Assembly: GCA_902494855.1 (NCBI GenBank)
Contig: CABUVC010000025.1
Coordinates: 1-13,690 of the forward strand
Origin: an uncultured Collinsella sp.
Lineage (GTDB): Bacteria; Actinomycetota; Coriobacteriia; Coriobacteriales; Coriobacteriaceae
Direction: 5' to 3'
Length of the DNA: 13,690 bases
Made by a program: the position numbers and the translations under genes. This document shows positions 1 through 6,442 of this stretch, in pieces (position 1 is the stretch's first letter; every line of letters begins with the position of its first letter). The notes beneath the pieces were generated by a model. The model searched no databases. It saw nothing but the letters and a program-made list of their open reading frames with translations, and had not been told where the DNA came from.

Positions 1-186
1 ACGGAAGACCTGGACATACAGGTCGCCAAAGACGCGCAGCGGCTTGAGCGGCGACACGCGCATCACGGTGACGGCGACGGCCAGCACCATGGCGATGACA
101 AACGACTCAAGCGTCATGCCCCAGGTTGCTAGCAGCGCGTCGATATAGTTCTGGCCATAGAGCGACCAGAGCTCGGAGAGACTCAT
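1..186 (-). CDS. Polar amino-acid ABC transporter permease, N-terminal part (cut by window edge)
   Basis: Inner-membrane subunit of an amino-acid importer of the HisM/GlnP type. Only the first 62 codons are present. They begin MSLSELWSLYGQNYIDALLA and contain one clear membrane segment at about residues 20-42. The next stretch, S-P-L-K-P-L-R-V-F-G-D-L-Y-V-Q-V-F-R, matches the cytoplasmic part that in this family precedes the conserved R-x-T-P-L-L-V-Q motif, which lies outside the window. The ATG at 186 is chosen because a GGGAGG ribosome-binding site (192-197) sits 5 bases upstream. It lies downstream of the binding-protein gene on the same strand, separated by a hairpin likely to reduce read-through. 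The family call is firm in type; the transported amino acid cannot be read. Confidence 0.85.
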   Translation of the reverse strand, partial: MSLSELWSLYGQNYIDALLATWGMTLESFVIAMVLAVAVTVMRVSPLKPLRVFGDLYVQVFR

Positions 187-211
187 GCGGACCTCCCGCC
201 GATAAGGAAAG

Positions 212-237
212 GGGGCTCCCGTGTGTACGGAAGCCCC
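212..237 (-). terminator. Hairpin between binding-protein and permease genes (partial terminator/attenuator)
   Basis: On the minus strand, GGGGCTTCCGT and ACGGGAGCCCC form an 11-bp stem with one mismatch and a 4-base loop, followed by C-TTT-CC-TT. The T-tract is interrupted, so this probably terminates only partly. That would give more binding protein than permease, a common arrangement in ABC importer operons. Confidence 0.6.
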
Positions 238-325
238 GACAACTCAGTGAGGAAACAGTTTAGCGCAATAAAGCGCATCATGCGTTTCCATATGGTTTCG
301 TAGCGGCCGTTACTAGGCGTATTGC

Positions 326-1321
326 CTAGGCGCCGATCTCGGGTAGCTCGGGAACATTGGTGTCGCCCGTACGGTCGCCAATGCAGATCTGCCACAGTTC
401 GGTCCAGGTGCCATCGTCCTCGATCTTCTTAAGGAAGTCGTTGACAAAGGCGACGCCGTCGGAATCGAGCGGCAGGCCGATGCCGTAGGGCTCCTTGCTG
501 CCGAAGGGCTTACCGGCAATCTTGTACTTACCGGGCTCGCGGACCAGGGCGCTCTGCTGCATGTTGTTATCGATGACGTAGGCGTCAACGCGACCCTGCT
601 GGAGTGCCTGACGGGCCTCCTCGTCGGTCTTGAACTCCTGCTGGCTGGCCTTGGGGGCAAACTCCTCCAGGATAGCGGGGCCGTTGGAGCCGGACTGGAC
701 GGCGACGTTCTTGTCGGCCAGGTCGTCGACGCTCTTGATGTCGTCGTTATCGGCGAGCACCAGGATGGCCTGCTGGGTGTAGTAGTAGGGGCCGGCGAAG
801 GAGACGAGCTTCTTGCGCTCGTCGGTGATGGTGTAGGTGGCAAAGACGGCGTCGACCTGTCCGTTCTGCAGGACGGACTCGCGCGTGTCCGAGGTCACCT
901 GGGTGATCTCGACCTTGTTCTCGCCCAGGATGTAGTTGGACAGGAGCTGCGCGATACCGGCGTCGAAGCCGCGGGTCTGACCGTCTTTCTCGTTGAGGAG
1001 GGAGAAGAGCGTAGAGGTCTGAACGCCACCGATCTTAAAGACGCCGGCGTCCTTGACGGCCGTGGCCCAGGTGCTGGCGGCGATGACATCGTCATCGGCC
1101 TTGGGGCCGTTGTCGACGAGCTTGTCGAATGCCTTAGCGTCGAGCGTGGTGGAAGCCTCGGTATCATTGGAGCTCTTGGAGGAGCCGGCGGCGGAACCCT
1201 TGTCGGCCTCGGCGCTGGTGTCGGAGCAGCCGGCAAGACCAAGGCCGGCGACGGTTGCGAAGGTGGCGGCAACGAAGCCGCGGCGGTCGAGAACGACCTG
1301 CTGGGAGAGGTTCTTGCTCAT
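326..1321 (-). CDS. Amino-acid ABC transporter substrate-binding lipoprotein (SBP_bac_3 family)
   Basis: Extracellular solute-binding subunit of the importer whose permease follows at 186. The 331-residue product starts with a twin-arginine-like signal (D-R-R-G-F-V-A at 12-18), a hydrophobic stretch and a lipobox L-A-G-C ending at Cys32, so it is probably a lipid-anchored protein, perhaps exported by Tat. Residues about 33-60 are a Ser/Ala/Asp-rich linker. Residues about 88-320 form a periplasmic-binding fold of family 3 (PF00497): F-D-A-G-I-A-Q-L-L, V-D-A-V-F-A-T-Y-T-I-T-D-E-R, and P-Y-G-I-G-L near the end are typical of glutamate/glutamine/cystine-type binders. The start is supported by AAAGG about 11 bases upstream and a promoter at 1365-1394. 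A small stem (CTAGGC at 313-318 and GCCTAG at 324-329) overlaps the stop codon. Ligand unknown. Confidence 0.92.
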   Translation of the reverse strand: MSKNLSQQVVLDRRGFVAATFATVAGLGLAGCSDTSAEADKGSAAGSSKSSNDTEASTTLDAKAFDKLVDNGPKADDDVIAASTWATAVKDAGVFKIGGVQTSTLFSLLNEKDGQTRGFDAGIAQLLSNYILGENKVEITQVTSDTRESVLQNGQVDAVFATYTITDERKKLVSFAGPYYYTQQAILVLADNDDIKSVDDLADKNVAVQSGSNGPAILEEFAPKASQQEFKTDEEARQALQQGRVDAYVIDNNMQQSALVREPGKYKIAGKPFGSKEPYGIGLPLDSDGVAFVNDFLKKIEDDGTWTELWQICIGDRTGDTNVPELPEIGA

Positions 1322-1364
1322 GGTAGAACACCTTTCTCAATAAAATCCCTAGCGGTTGAGTAGA

Positions 1365-1394
1365 GTTATACCCTATCGCGCTCAAATGGGTCAA
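1365..1394 (-). promoter_or_regulatory. Sigma-70-type promoter of the ABC importer operon
   Basis: On the minus strand, TTGACC (1394-1389) and TATAAC (1370-1365) are separated by 18 bases, about 43 bases upstream of the binding-protein start. Both boxes match consensus at 5 of 6 positions. A short inverted repeat (TTACC-TTATG-GGTAA, 1418-1432) lies just upstream of the -35 box and could bind a regulator; this is unproven. Confidence 0.65.
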
Positions 1395-1438
1395 CACGAA
1401 ATAACTCAGAAACATACTTACCTTATGGGTAATTCTTC

Positions 1439-1469
1439 CTACCAAAAAGGGACAGGTTTATTTTGGTAG
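1439..1469. repeat. REP-like imperfect palindrome
   Basis: Outer arms CTACCAAAA (1439-1447) and TTTTGGTAG (1461-1469) are perfectly complementary around a 13-base centre containing AGGGACAGG. Its length (31 bases) and AAAGGGAC core match the palindromes at 6371-6401 and 7103-7131, so it may belong to the same dispersed family. It could alternatively be a transcription terminator for an unseen short transcript, since TTTTATCT follows. Confidence 0.55.
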
Positions 1470-1480
1470 GTTTTATCTGG

Positions 1481-1517
1481 GCAAACGTCGGTTATTGCTG
1501 CTGAGATGACGTTTTGC
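1481..1517. repeat. Inverted repeat upstream of the 1546 TATAAT box
   Basis: GCAAACGTC (1481-1489) and GACGTTTTGC (1508-1517) are complementary over 9 bp with one bulged T and an 18-base loop. It ends about 28 bases upstream of a consensus -10 box, so it may be an operator or a remnant of a repeat. Confidence 0.4.
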
Positions 1518-1545
1518 GGTCGGCGTGGCCGCTCGTGGCGGTCGT

Positions 1546-1551
1546 TATAAT
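1546..1551 (+). promoter_or_regulatory. Consensus TATAAT -10 box of a tiny transcription unit
   Basis: TATAAT lies 40 bases upstream of the 11-codon ORF at 1591. No good -35 box is seen at 16-18 bases (GCGTGG at 17). Transcription would start near 1558 and end at the terminator at 1625-1664, giving an RNA of about 105 bases. Confidence 0.4.
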
Positions 1552-1590
1552 GGCGGCAACGCGACATATATATAAATAAGGAGATCGCGT

Positions 1591-1626
1591 ATGAACGATT
1601 ATTTGTTTTTCGCGTCGCGAAAATAA
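1591..1626 (+). CDS. Candidate 11-residue micropeptide in a self-contained transcription unit
   Basis: The reading frame encodes MNDYLFFASRK and stops at TAA (1624-1626). Its ribosome-binding site AAGGAGA (1578-1584) is spaced 6 bases from the ATG, a TATAAT box lies upstream, and an intrinsic terminator overlaps the stop codon. The RNA can fold in two ways. ACGCGA at its 5' end (1559-1564) can pair with TCGCGT just before the ATG (1585-1590), or with an identical TCGCGT inside the ORF (1610-1615). A third hairpin, TTTTCGCG/CGCGAAAA (1607-1614 and 1616-1623), competes. No gene lies downstream on this strand, so it is not an ordinary leader peptide; the RNA itself may be the functional product. 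Function unknown. Confidence 0.35.
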   Translation: MNDYLFFASRK

Positions 1627-1664
1627 AAACCTCCGCAGGGGTGCTTCCCTTGCGGAGGTTTTTT
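1625..1664. terminator. Bidirectional intrinsic terminator
   Basis: AAAAACCTCCGCAGGG (1625-1640) pairs with CCCTTGCGGAGGTTTTT (1647-1663) around a 6-base loop with one bulged T. Plus-strand RNA ends in six Ts (1659-1664). Minus-strand RNA ends in TTTTTATTTT. It therefore ends both the DXS-like gene from the right and the tiny unit at 1558-1626 from the left. The DXS-like stop codon (1663-1665) touches the stem. Confidence 0.88.
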
Positions 1665-3444
1665 ACTCGTTGAGTAGCCTTACGGCCTCGGCGGCCATGT
1701 TCTCGGCCGTCATGCTGTTCTGCGCGAGCAGTTCGTTGGGGTCGTAGCGGTCGGGGAAGCCCTTGGCGATGCCGAAGGTGCGCGTGCGCAACGGCGTGCA
1801 TGCCAGATAGCACGCGACGCGTTCGCCCCAGCCGCCGTCCAAGATGCCGTCCTCGAGGGTGACGACAACGCGATGCTCGGCGGCAAGGCTGTCGAGGAAC
1901 TCGCGGTCAAGCTCGGTTGTAAAGCGAGGGTTGACGAGCGTGGCCTCGATGCCGTACTCGGCAGCCAAGCGATTTGCCACGCGCTCGCCCAGCTCAAAGA
2001 AATCGCCAAGCGCGAGCACGGCCACGTCGCGACCCTGGCACACCACGTTGTAACGAACGGCGCCGTAATCGGCGTCCTCGGCAGGCGCAAGATCGGGGCG
2101 GCTTACCAAGCCAATGCCCGGCACGCGAATCGCCACGGGATGCTCGCGGTGGTCGAGCGACCAGCTCAGCATGGATAGGTATTCCTCCATGCAGGAAGGC
2201 GCCAGGTAACGCATATTGGGGAGAGCGCCCAGCATAGAAATATCAAAGAACGAAAGATGCGTCTCGGATGTGGTGCCAAAGATCGATGCGCCAAACACCA
2301 GGATGGTTGCGGGGACATCGTTGAGGCACAGGTCGTGCCACAGCTCGTCGTAGGCGCGCTGCAAAAACGTGCCGTACACACCAAAGACTGGCTTGGCACC
2401 CGAGCGCGCAAGCGCGGTGGCAAAGGTCACGGCGTGCTCCTCGGCAATGCCCACATCGACGAACTGTTTGCCGGCGGCGGCGCGAAGCTCGGGTGTAAAG
2501 CCCATGATGTAGGGCGTGGCGGCCGTGATGCCCACGACCTGCGGATCGTGCTCGATGGCGGCGCTGAGCGCCTCGCCCGTAATGTCGGCATAGGTGCGCG
2601 GCGCAGGCTCGCTCGGATGGCCCGGGCAGAGCTTGCGCCCAGTCGCCATGTCAAACGGACCCACATGATGCCAGCGCTCGGGGTCGCTCTGGGCTGGCTC
2701 AAAGCCCTTGCCCTTTGCGGTGGAGACGTGCAGCACGATGGGATGATCGATATCGCGCAGCTCCTGCAGCGTGTCGACCAGGGCCAACACATCGTTGCCG
2801 GTGTCCAGATAGCAGTAGTCGAGCCCCATCGCGCGGAAAACGTTGCGCTCACAGGTGCCGTTGCTGGCGCGTAGCTCGGCCAGATTGCGATACAGGCCAC
2901 CGTGGTTTTCGGCGATGGACTGGTCGTTATCGTTGACGATGATGATCAGGTTGCTGTCGAGCTCGGCGGCATTGTTAAAGCCCTCAAACGCCAGACCGCC
3001 CGAAAGCGAACCGTCGCCAATGATGGTGATGACGTTGTACGCATCGCCCGCCAGGTCACGAGCGTGCGCCAAGCCGCAGCCCAGGCTCACCGACGTGGAG
3101 GTGTGGCCCATGGCGAACAGGTCGTGCTCGGACTCGTCAGGATTGGCAAAACCAGAGGCCTCGCCGTAGCGTGCCGGGTCGATATAAGTGTACGCGCGCC
3201 CAGTCAGCGCCTTGTGGGCGTAGGTCTGGTGCGAAACATCAAAGACAATCTTGTCGATGGGGGAGTTAAACACGCGATGGAGCGCAACCGTAAGCTCAAC
3301 GACGCCCAGGTTGGGGGCAACGTGCCCGCCGACGGCGGCGGAGCTTTCGAGGATGGCGTGGCGGATCTCGCCGCAGAGCAGCGGAAGCTCGGCGCGATCG
3401 AGAGCCTTGACGTCCTCGGGCGTTGTCGTTTGCGTAAGCAGCAT
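1663..3444 (-). CDS. Divergent DXS-like thiamine-diphosphate enzyme (transketolase family)
   Basis: The 593-residue product has the full three-domain layout of 1-deoxy-D-xylulose-5-phosphate synthase (DXS), slightly under the usual 620. Visible motifs are G-G-H-V-A at 39-43 (His41 equals E. coli DXS His49), the thiamine-diphosphate motif G-D-G-S-L-S-G-G from 143 with N-N-A and V-N-D-N-D-Q-S-I, D-V-G-I-A-E-E-H-A-V-T with catalytic Glu335 (E. coli Glu370), and F-L-Q-R-A-Y-D with Arg363 (Arg398). The His431 equivalent is His396. The alignment is ungapped here with an offset of 35, and it places Gly385 and Gly443 where E. coli DXS has Arg420 and Arg478, the residues credited with holding the phosphate of glyceraldehyde 3-phosphate. 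The DRAG and YPRG motifs are therefore lost. The cofactor site looks intact, so an active enzyme with a different acceptor is plausible. The start has a weak GGAG 12 bases upstream. It is monocistronic, with a terminator at its end. Confidence 0.8.
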   Translation of the reverse strand: MLLTQTTTPEDVKALDRAELPLLCGEIRHAILESSAAVGGHVAPNLGVVELTVALHRVFNSPIDKIVFDVSHQTYAHKALTGRAYTYIDPARYGEASGFANPDESEHDLFAMGHTSTSVSLGCGLAHARDLAGDAYNVITIIGDGSLSGGLAFEGFNNAAELDSNLIIIVNDNDQSIAENHGGLYRNLAELRASNGTCERNVFRAMGLDYCYLDTGNDVLALVDTLQELRDIDHPIVLHVSTAKGKGFEPAQSDPERWHHVGPFDMATGRKLCPGHPSEPAPRTYADITGEALSAAIEHDPQVVGITAATPYIMGFTPELRAAAGKQFVDVGIAEEHAVTFATALARSGAKPVFGVYGTFLQRAYDELWHDLCLNDVPATILVFGASIFGTTSETHLSFFDISMLGALPNMRYLAPSCMEEYLSMLSWSLDHREHPVAIRVPGIGLVSRPDLAPAEDADYGAVRYNVVCQGRDVAVLALGDFFELGERVANRLAAEYGIEATLVNPRFTTELDREFLDSLAAEHRVVVTLEDGILDGGWGERVACYLACTPLRTRTFGIAKGFPDRYDPNELLAQNSMTAENMAAEAVRLLNE

Positions 3445-3571
3445 CGTTGTGGGTTACTCCATGCGAATCGTGCGCCGGCACTCCCTCGGCCGGCACAATT
3501 GCACAAGACAGTCTCGCACATTTTGGCGTTTGATATGTGACGGCGGCGCGGTAATTCGCCAACTGGTGGGG

Positions 3572-3583
3572 CAAAACGTTTTG
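3572..3583. promoter_or_regulatory. Perfect palindrome CAAAACGTTTTG in a divergent spacer
   Basis: A 12-base perfect palindrome lies in the 228-base spacer between the divergent DXS-like and HD-domain genes. An AT-rich palindrome with a central CG resembles LacI-family operators. No LacI-type gene is in the window, and no convincing promoter boxes were found in this spacer for either gene. Confidence 0.3.
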
Positions 3584-3672
3584 TCCGATGCCATACTGGT
3601 AAATTCGATGATGATTTTATTCATTGCGCGCAGGCCGCGGCTTGCCGCCGAGCGCCGCCGGAAGGAGGCCGC

Positions 3673-4230
3673 ATGTCCGATACCGTTCGTGCCGAGAAAA
3701 TCGCGCGCGAGGTCGACGATGCCGCCCGTCAGCTTGCCCAGGCGGGCCGCTTGGACCTGATGCATGAGTTTATCCAACATGGCGATGTGACGGTCTATAC
3801 GCATGTGACCTCGGTAGCGCGGGCAAGTCTGTCCTTTGCCGAGCGCCTGGGCCGCGTCGGTATCTCCGTCGACCGCTTATCGCTGCTGCGCGGGGCCCTG
3901 CTGCACGATTACTTTCTCTATGACTGGCACGATCCCGACCCAAGCCATCGACTGCATGGCTTTCGTCACCCGTTTTTTGCCTTGGCGCGTGCGGAGGAAG
4001 ATTTTGAGCTGACGCCGCGCGAGCGGAATATTATCGTACGGCATATGTTTCCGCTGGTACCGGTGCCGCCGACGTGTCGTGAGGCATGGATTGTGTGCCT
4101 GGCGGATAAATGGTGCGCACTGCGCGAGACGATTGCCGGCCGTCTGCCGCGCAAAGGCGGCGCGAACGATTTGAACGAGGGCCCGAGTGACGGCTCGAGC
4201 AAAGAATCGAACGAAAAGAGGAGTGGGTAG
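3673..4230 (+). CDS. HD-domain phosphohydrolase-like protein
   Basis: The 185-residue soluble protein carries an HD-superfamily metal site (PF01966). Candidate ligands in order are His44 (Y-T-H-V-T-S-V-A), His78-Asp79 (L-L-H-D-Y-F-L-Y-D-W-H), His95/His99 (H-G-F-R-H-P), His124 (V-R-H-M-F-P) and Asp145 (L-A-D-K-W). Such proteins usually hydrolyse phosphomonoesters or nucleotides; the substrate here is unknown. The last 25 residues are polar and probably disordered. The ATG at 3673 follows AGGAGG (3663-3668) by 4 bases. The next gene starts 3 bases after the stop, and its ribosome-binding site lies inside this gene, so the two are cotranscribed and probably translationally coupled. Confidence 0.85.
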   Translation: MSDTVRAEKIAREVDDAARQLAQAGRLDLMHEFIQHGDVTVYTHVTSVARASLSFAERLGRVGISVDRLSLLRGALLHDYFLYDWHDPDPSHRLHGFRHPFFALARAEEDFELTPRERNIIVRHMFPLVPVPPTCREAWIVCLADKWCALRETIAGRLPRKGGANDLNEGPSDGSSKESNEKRSG

Positions 4231-4233
4231 ACG

Positions 4234-5253
4234 GTGGGAACCGCGATCGACATGGCATTTGACGGCGCGACGCTTGCCGCCTGTCCGCTCTCGGCGCTGG
4301 TACTCTCGTTTGCCTTCTACGGTTTTTGCGGCTGGGTATGGGAGTCGACAGTCTGCGCCATGCTCAACCACGGACGCTTTGCCAACAGCGGCTTTTTGCT
4401 AGGGCCGTGTTGTCCCATCTACGGTGCGGGCGGCATTGCGTGCTGGTTGCTGCTGCGTGGAATCCCAGACGCCTCGAGCCAGTTTGTCGCTGCCGCGCTC
4501 GTATGCAGCGTGATCGAATATAGCGTGGGCGTGCTGTTGGAAAAAACGACGGGTGCCCGGTTTTGGGATTACTCGCATCTGCCGTTTAACCTGCACGGAC
4601 GCATCTGCCTGTACTGGGCCTGCGCGTTTGGCTTGGGTGCGTTGTGTATTTGCCGTTTAGTGGAGCCGGCATTGCTGGGGCTGCTTGGCCATCTGCCGGT
4701 GCTAATCGTGCGCTTGGCCGCCTTTATCGTCGCGGTCGCGATGATGGTCGATGCGGTGTGCTCGTTGGCGAGCTGGCGGCGTCTGTCCGATCAGCTTGAG
4801 CGTGTGCGTGCCGACCTTGCCGACCGCATCAATGAGTCGCTTGCCGACGCCTCCGACTCTATGCTCGAACGTATTCCCGATTCGGCGATCGACTCGGTGG
4901 CGCAGACGCATATCCGCGGTCGCGCCGTTAACGCGTGGCTGGCCGAGCTGGGTGACGCCGCGCTCGATGCCCTGCGCGAGAAGGCTTCGATGCCGACATT
5001 TATCTCGGATGGTGCTCGCGGCCTGGCGCTCGCTGCCCGCCGCGTGGCCGATGCCGCGCCGAGCATGCCGCGTCCGTCGCTCAGTCGTCGCCTTGCCGGA
5101 AAGCGCATGAGCCGTCCGGTGCCGAGCGTGTCGCTCAGCCGCCGCGACCTACGCTTCTTTAACGCCTTCCCGCGTCTGCGCATCAATCGTTACGAGGGTG
5201 TCATTCGAGCTACCGACCTCCGCGACCGAGCCCGCGAGCTGTTCCGGCGCTAG
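4234..5253 (+). CDS. Putative ABC transporter permease, CmpB type (PF06541), with long C-terminal tail
   Basis: This is an integral membrane protein of the family named putative ABC-transporter type IV, whose transport role is not well established. Diagnostic motifs are F-C-G-W-V-W-E-S at 31-38, N-S-G-F-L-L-G-P-C-C-P-I-Y-G at 51-64, and F-W-D-Y-S-H-L-P-F-N-L-H-G-R at 110-123. Membrane segments are seen at about 19-40, 60-78, 83-103, 125-148 and 152-178. Residues 180-339 form a charged helical tail and then an Arg/Ser-rich C-terminus not typical of the core family. The GTG at 4234 is preferred: GAGGAG (4218-4223) lies 10 bases upstream, against 28 for the ATG at 4252. No ATPase partner is adjacent, so an ABC function is doubtful. 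It forms a coupled pair with the HD protein. Confidence 0.8.
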   Translation: MGTAIDMAFDGATLAACPLSALVLSFAFYGFCGWVWESTVCAMLNHGRFANSGFLLGPCCPIYGAGGIACWLLLRGIPDASSQFVAAALVCSVIEYSVGVLLEKTTGARFWDYSHLPFNLHGRICLYWACAFGLGALCICRLVEPALLGLLGHLPVLIVRLAAFIVAVAMMVDAVCSLASWRRLSDQLERVRADLADRINESLADASDSMLERIPDSAIDSVAQTHIRGRAVNAWLAELGDAALDALREKASMPTFISDGARGLALAARRVADAAPSMPRPSLSRRLAGKRMSRPVPSVSLSRRDLRFFNAFPRLRINRYEGVIRATDLRDRARELFRR

Positions 5254-5342
5254 CTGGGACGGGCGCGCTCACGGCTCCCTTGCTTGCGTATTTCCCGTTG
5301 GTTTCGCGTCCGTTGCCGCTCCGTTTCCAAGATTACGGCACC

Positions 5343-5426
5343 GTTGGAGATGGCACGATCTGGGTCGAGCCGGTCGAAGAAGTCATCCGCATCCGCACCG
5401 GCGAGCACGGCCCCGCCGCGGTGTAG
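5343..5426 (+). pseudogene. C-terminal relic of a P-II nitrogen regulatory protein (GlnB/GlnK family)
   Basis: The frame ending at TAG 5424-5426 encodes VGDGTIWVEPVEEVIRIRTG, then E-H-G-P-A-A-V. This matches the conserved P-II C-terminal signature (I-G-D-G-K-I-F-V ... V-I-R-I-R-T-G-E ... A-A-I/L). The upstream bases, in this and other frames, show neither the P-II N-terminus (K-I-x-A-I-I-K-P) nor the T-loop, and there is no ribosome-binding site. What remains is about a quarter of the gene, apparently left by deletion next to the CmpB-type gene. A hairpin at 5443-5472 could be its original terminator. The match is strong over 27 residues; the deletion history is inferred. Confidence 0.7.
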
Positions 5427-5442
5427 GACAATCTTTCGCCTG

Positions 5443-5472
5443 ACGGGCGTGCCTCTCTTGGGGCACGCCCGT
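5443..5472 (+). terminator. Strong hairpin, possible old terminator, overlapping the HAD gene promoter
   Basis: ACGGGCGTGCC (5443-5453) and GGCACGCCCGT (5462-5472) form a perfect 11-bp stem with an 8-base loop. Only TCTCGTCT follows, so the T-tract is poor. The loop and right arm contain the TTGGGG candidate -35 box of the downstream gene, so it may also act as an operator. Confidence 0.5.
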
Positions 5473-5485
5473 TCTCGTCTACAAT
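5458..5485 (+). promoter_or_regulatory. Candidate promoter of the HAD-family gene
   Basis: TTGGGG (5458-5463) and TACAAT (5480-5485) are separated by 16 bases, 28 bases upstream of the ATG at 5514. The -10 box is good and the -35 box is weak. Confidence 0.5.
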
Positions 5486-5513
5486 ATCGTGCAGACGAAG
5501 GAGAGGCACGCTC

Positions 5514-6371
5514 ATGATCAAGATGTTCGCGAGTGATTTAGACGGAACGCTGCTGAACGCACTGCATGAGGCGGATGGAACCATCCGCCGTGCCATCCGC
5601 GAGCTGACCGGGGCTGGCTTGCATGTGGTTCCCGCGACTGGACGCTCGACGTTGCCGATCGGCGAGCATGGCTTTACGGGCCTGGCGCTTGACGCCTGCT
5701 GCTCCAATGGGTCCATCGTGCGCGACAGCCATGGTGAGGTGCTCAAGACCTGGACCATCGATCCGCAAGTCACTGAGGAACTGCTCAAGGCGTTTCCGGA
5801 CATTTGCTTTGATTGCTCCACGCCCGATGGCATGTACTCGAGCGGTTCGTTCGAGATGCATCAGGCGGGCTTTAAAAAAGACAGTCCTATCAAGCGCATC
5901 GTGATGCGTGGCATGCGTGCGCGTGGCGGGTATCACGAGGAACAGTATTTCGACCAGTCGATTGGTGACATCCTGCGCCACGATGTGTGCAAGATCAACT
6001 GCCGTGTGACCTCGCCCGAGTTGGAGCGTGACCTTAAGGCATATCTTGCCGAGCGCTCGGACCATGTGGTCAACGCGCCGTTCGATCCGGTGATGTTCGA
6101 GATCACGGACGTGGCATGCAACAAGGGCGAGAGCGTGGCCTGGCTGGCGGGCTACTACGGTATTGCCGAGGACGAGGTCGCGGTCTATGGAGACGGCGGC
6201 AACGACATCGCCATGCTCAAGCGTTTCCGCCACAGCTACGCGACCAAAAACGGCAGCGATGCAGCCAAGGTCGCCGCGAGCGCAACTATCGGCAGCTGCA
6301 TGGTCCACGCCGTCCCCAAACACATGCTCGCCACCATGCGCACGCAGAACTCCCGCACCATCATCGAATAA
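5514..6371 (+). CDS. Cof-type HAD-superfamily hydrolase
   Basis: The 285-residue cytoplasmic protein belongs to the Cof/YbiV group of HAD phosphatases (PF08282), magnesium-dependent enzymes that remove phosphate from small sugar phosphates or cofactors. Motif I is S-D-L-D-G-T-L with nucleophile Asp8 and acid/base Asp10. Motif II lies in A-T-G-R-S (41-45), motif III is Lys204 in C-N-K-G-E-S-V, and motif IV is Y-G-D-G-G-N-D with Asp227 and Asp231. The C2-type cap lies between about 85 and 190. All catalytic residues are present and the length is normal. AAGGAGAGG (5498-5506) is spaced 7 bases from the ATG. The stop codon TAA is the first part of the 32-base palindromic repeat at 6369-6400, so that repeat abuts the gene exactly. 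Substrate not predictable. Confidence 0.92.
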   Translation: MIKMFASDLDGTLLNALHEADGTIRRAIRELTGAGLHVVPATGRSTLPIGEHGFTGLALDACCSNGSIVRDSHGEVLKTWTIDPQVTEELLKAFPDICFDCSTPDGMYSSGSFEMHQAGFKKDSPIKRIVMRGMRARGGYHEEQYFDQSIGDILRHDVCKINCRVTSPELERDLKAYLAERSDHVVNAPFDPVMFEITDVACNKGESVAWLAGYYGIAEDEVAVYGDGGNDIAMLKRFRHSYATKNGSDAAKVAASATIGSCMVHAVPKHMLATMRTQNSRTIIE

Positions 6372-6401
6372 TGTGACAAAGGGACTGTCCCTTTGTCACA
6401 T
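6369..6401. repeat. Perfect 31-base palindrome, copy 1 of an identical pair
   Basis: ATGTGACAAAGGGAC (6371-6385), a central T and the exact reverse complement (6387-6401) form a perfect palindrome. The 32 bases 6369-6400 are identical to 7100-7131. There is no T-run, so it is not a typical terminator. It resembles dispersed REP-type palindromes. Confidence 0.85.
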
Positions 6402-6442
6402 GGGAGATACCGGCTTTTGGCGTATAGGACTATTACGCTTTC

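Noticed and set aside
183..395. 70-codon minus-strand frame spanning the hairpin between the ABC genes
   Set aside because: It reads out of frame through the end of the binding-protein gene and across the hairpin; no conserved features.
1663..3444. Confident naming of the gene as dxs
   Set aside because: Gly replaces both Arg420 and Arg478 equivalents, so the standard reaction cannot be assumed.
2257..3540. Two plus-strand frames of 205 and 212 codons opposite the DXS-like gene
   Set aside because: The minus frame has the complete transketolase-family motif set; the plus frames show no domain or ribosome-binding site.
6371..6401. Palindrome as the intrinsic terminator of the HAD gene
   Set aside because: The stem is strong but no T-run follows, and the identical sequence recurs upstream of the TetR promoter region, so a dispersed repeat is the better description.
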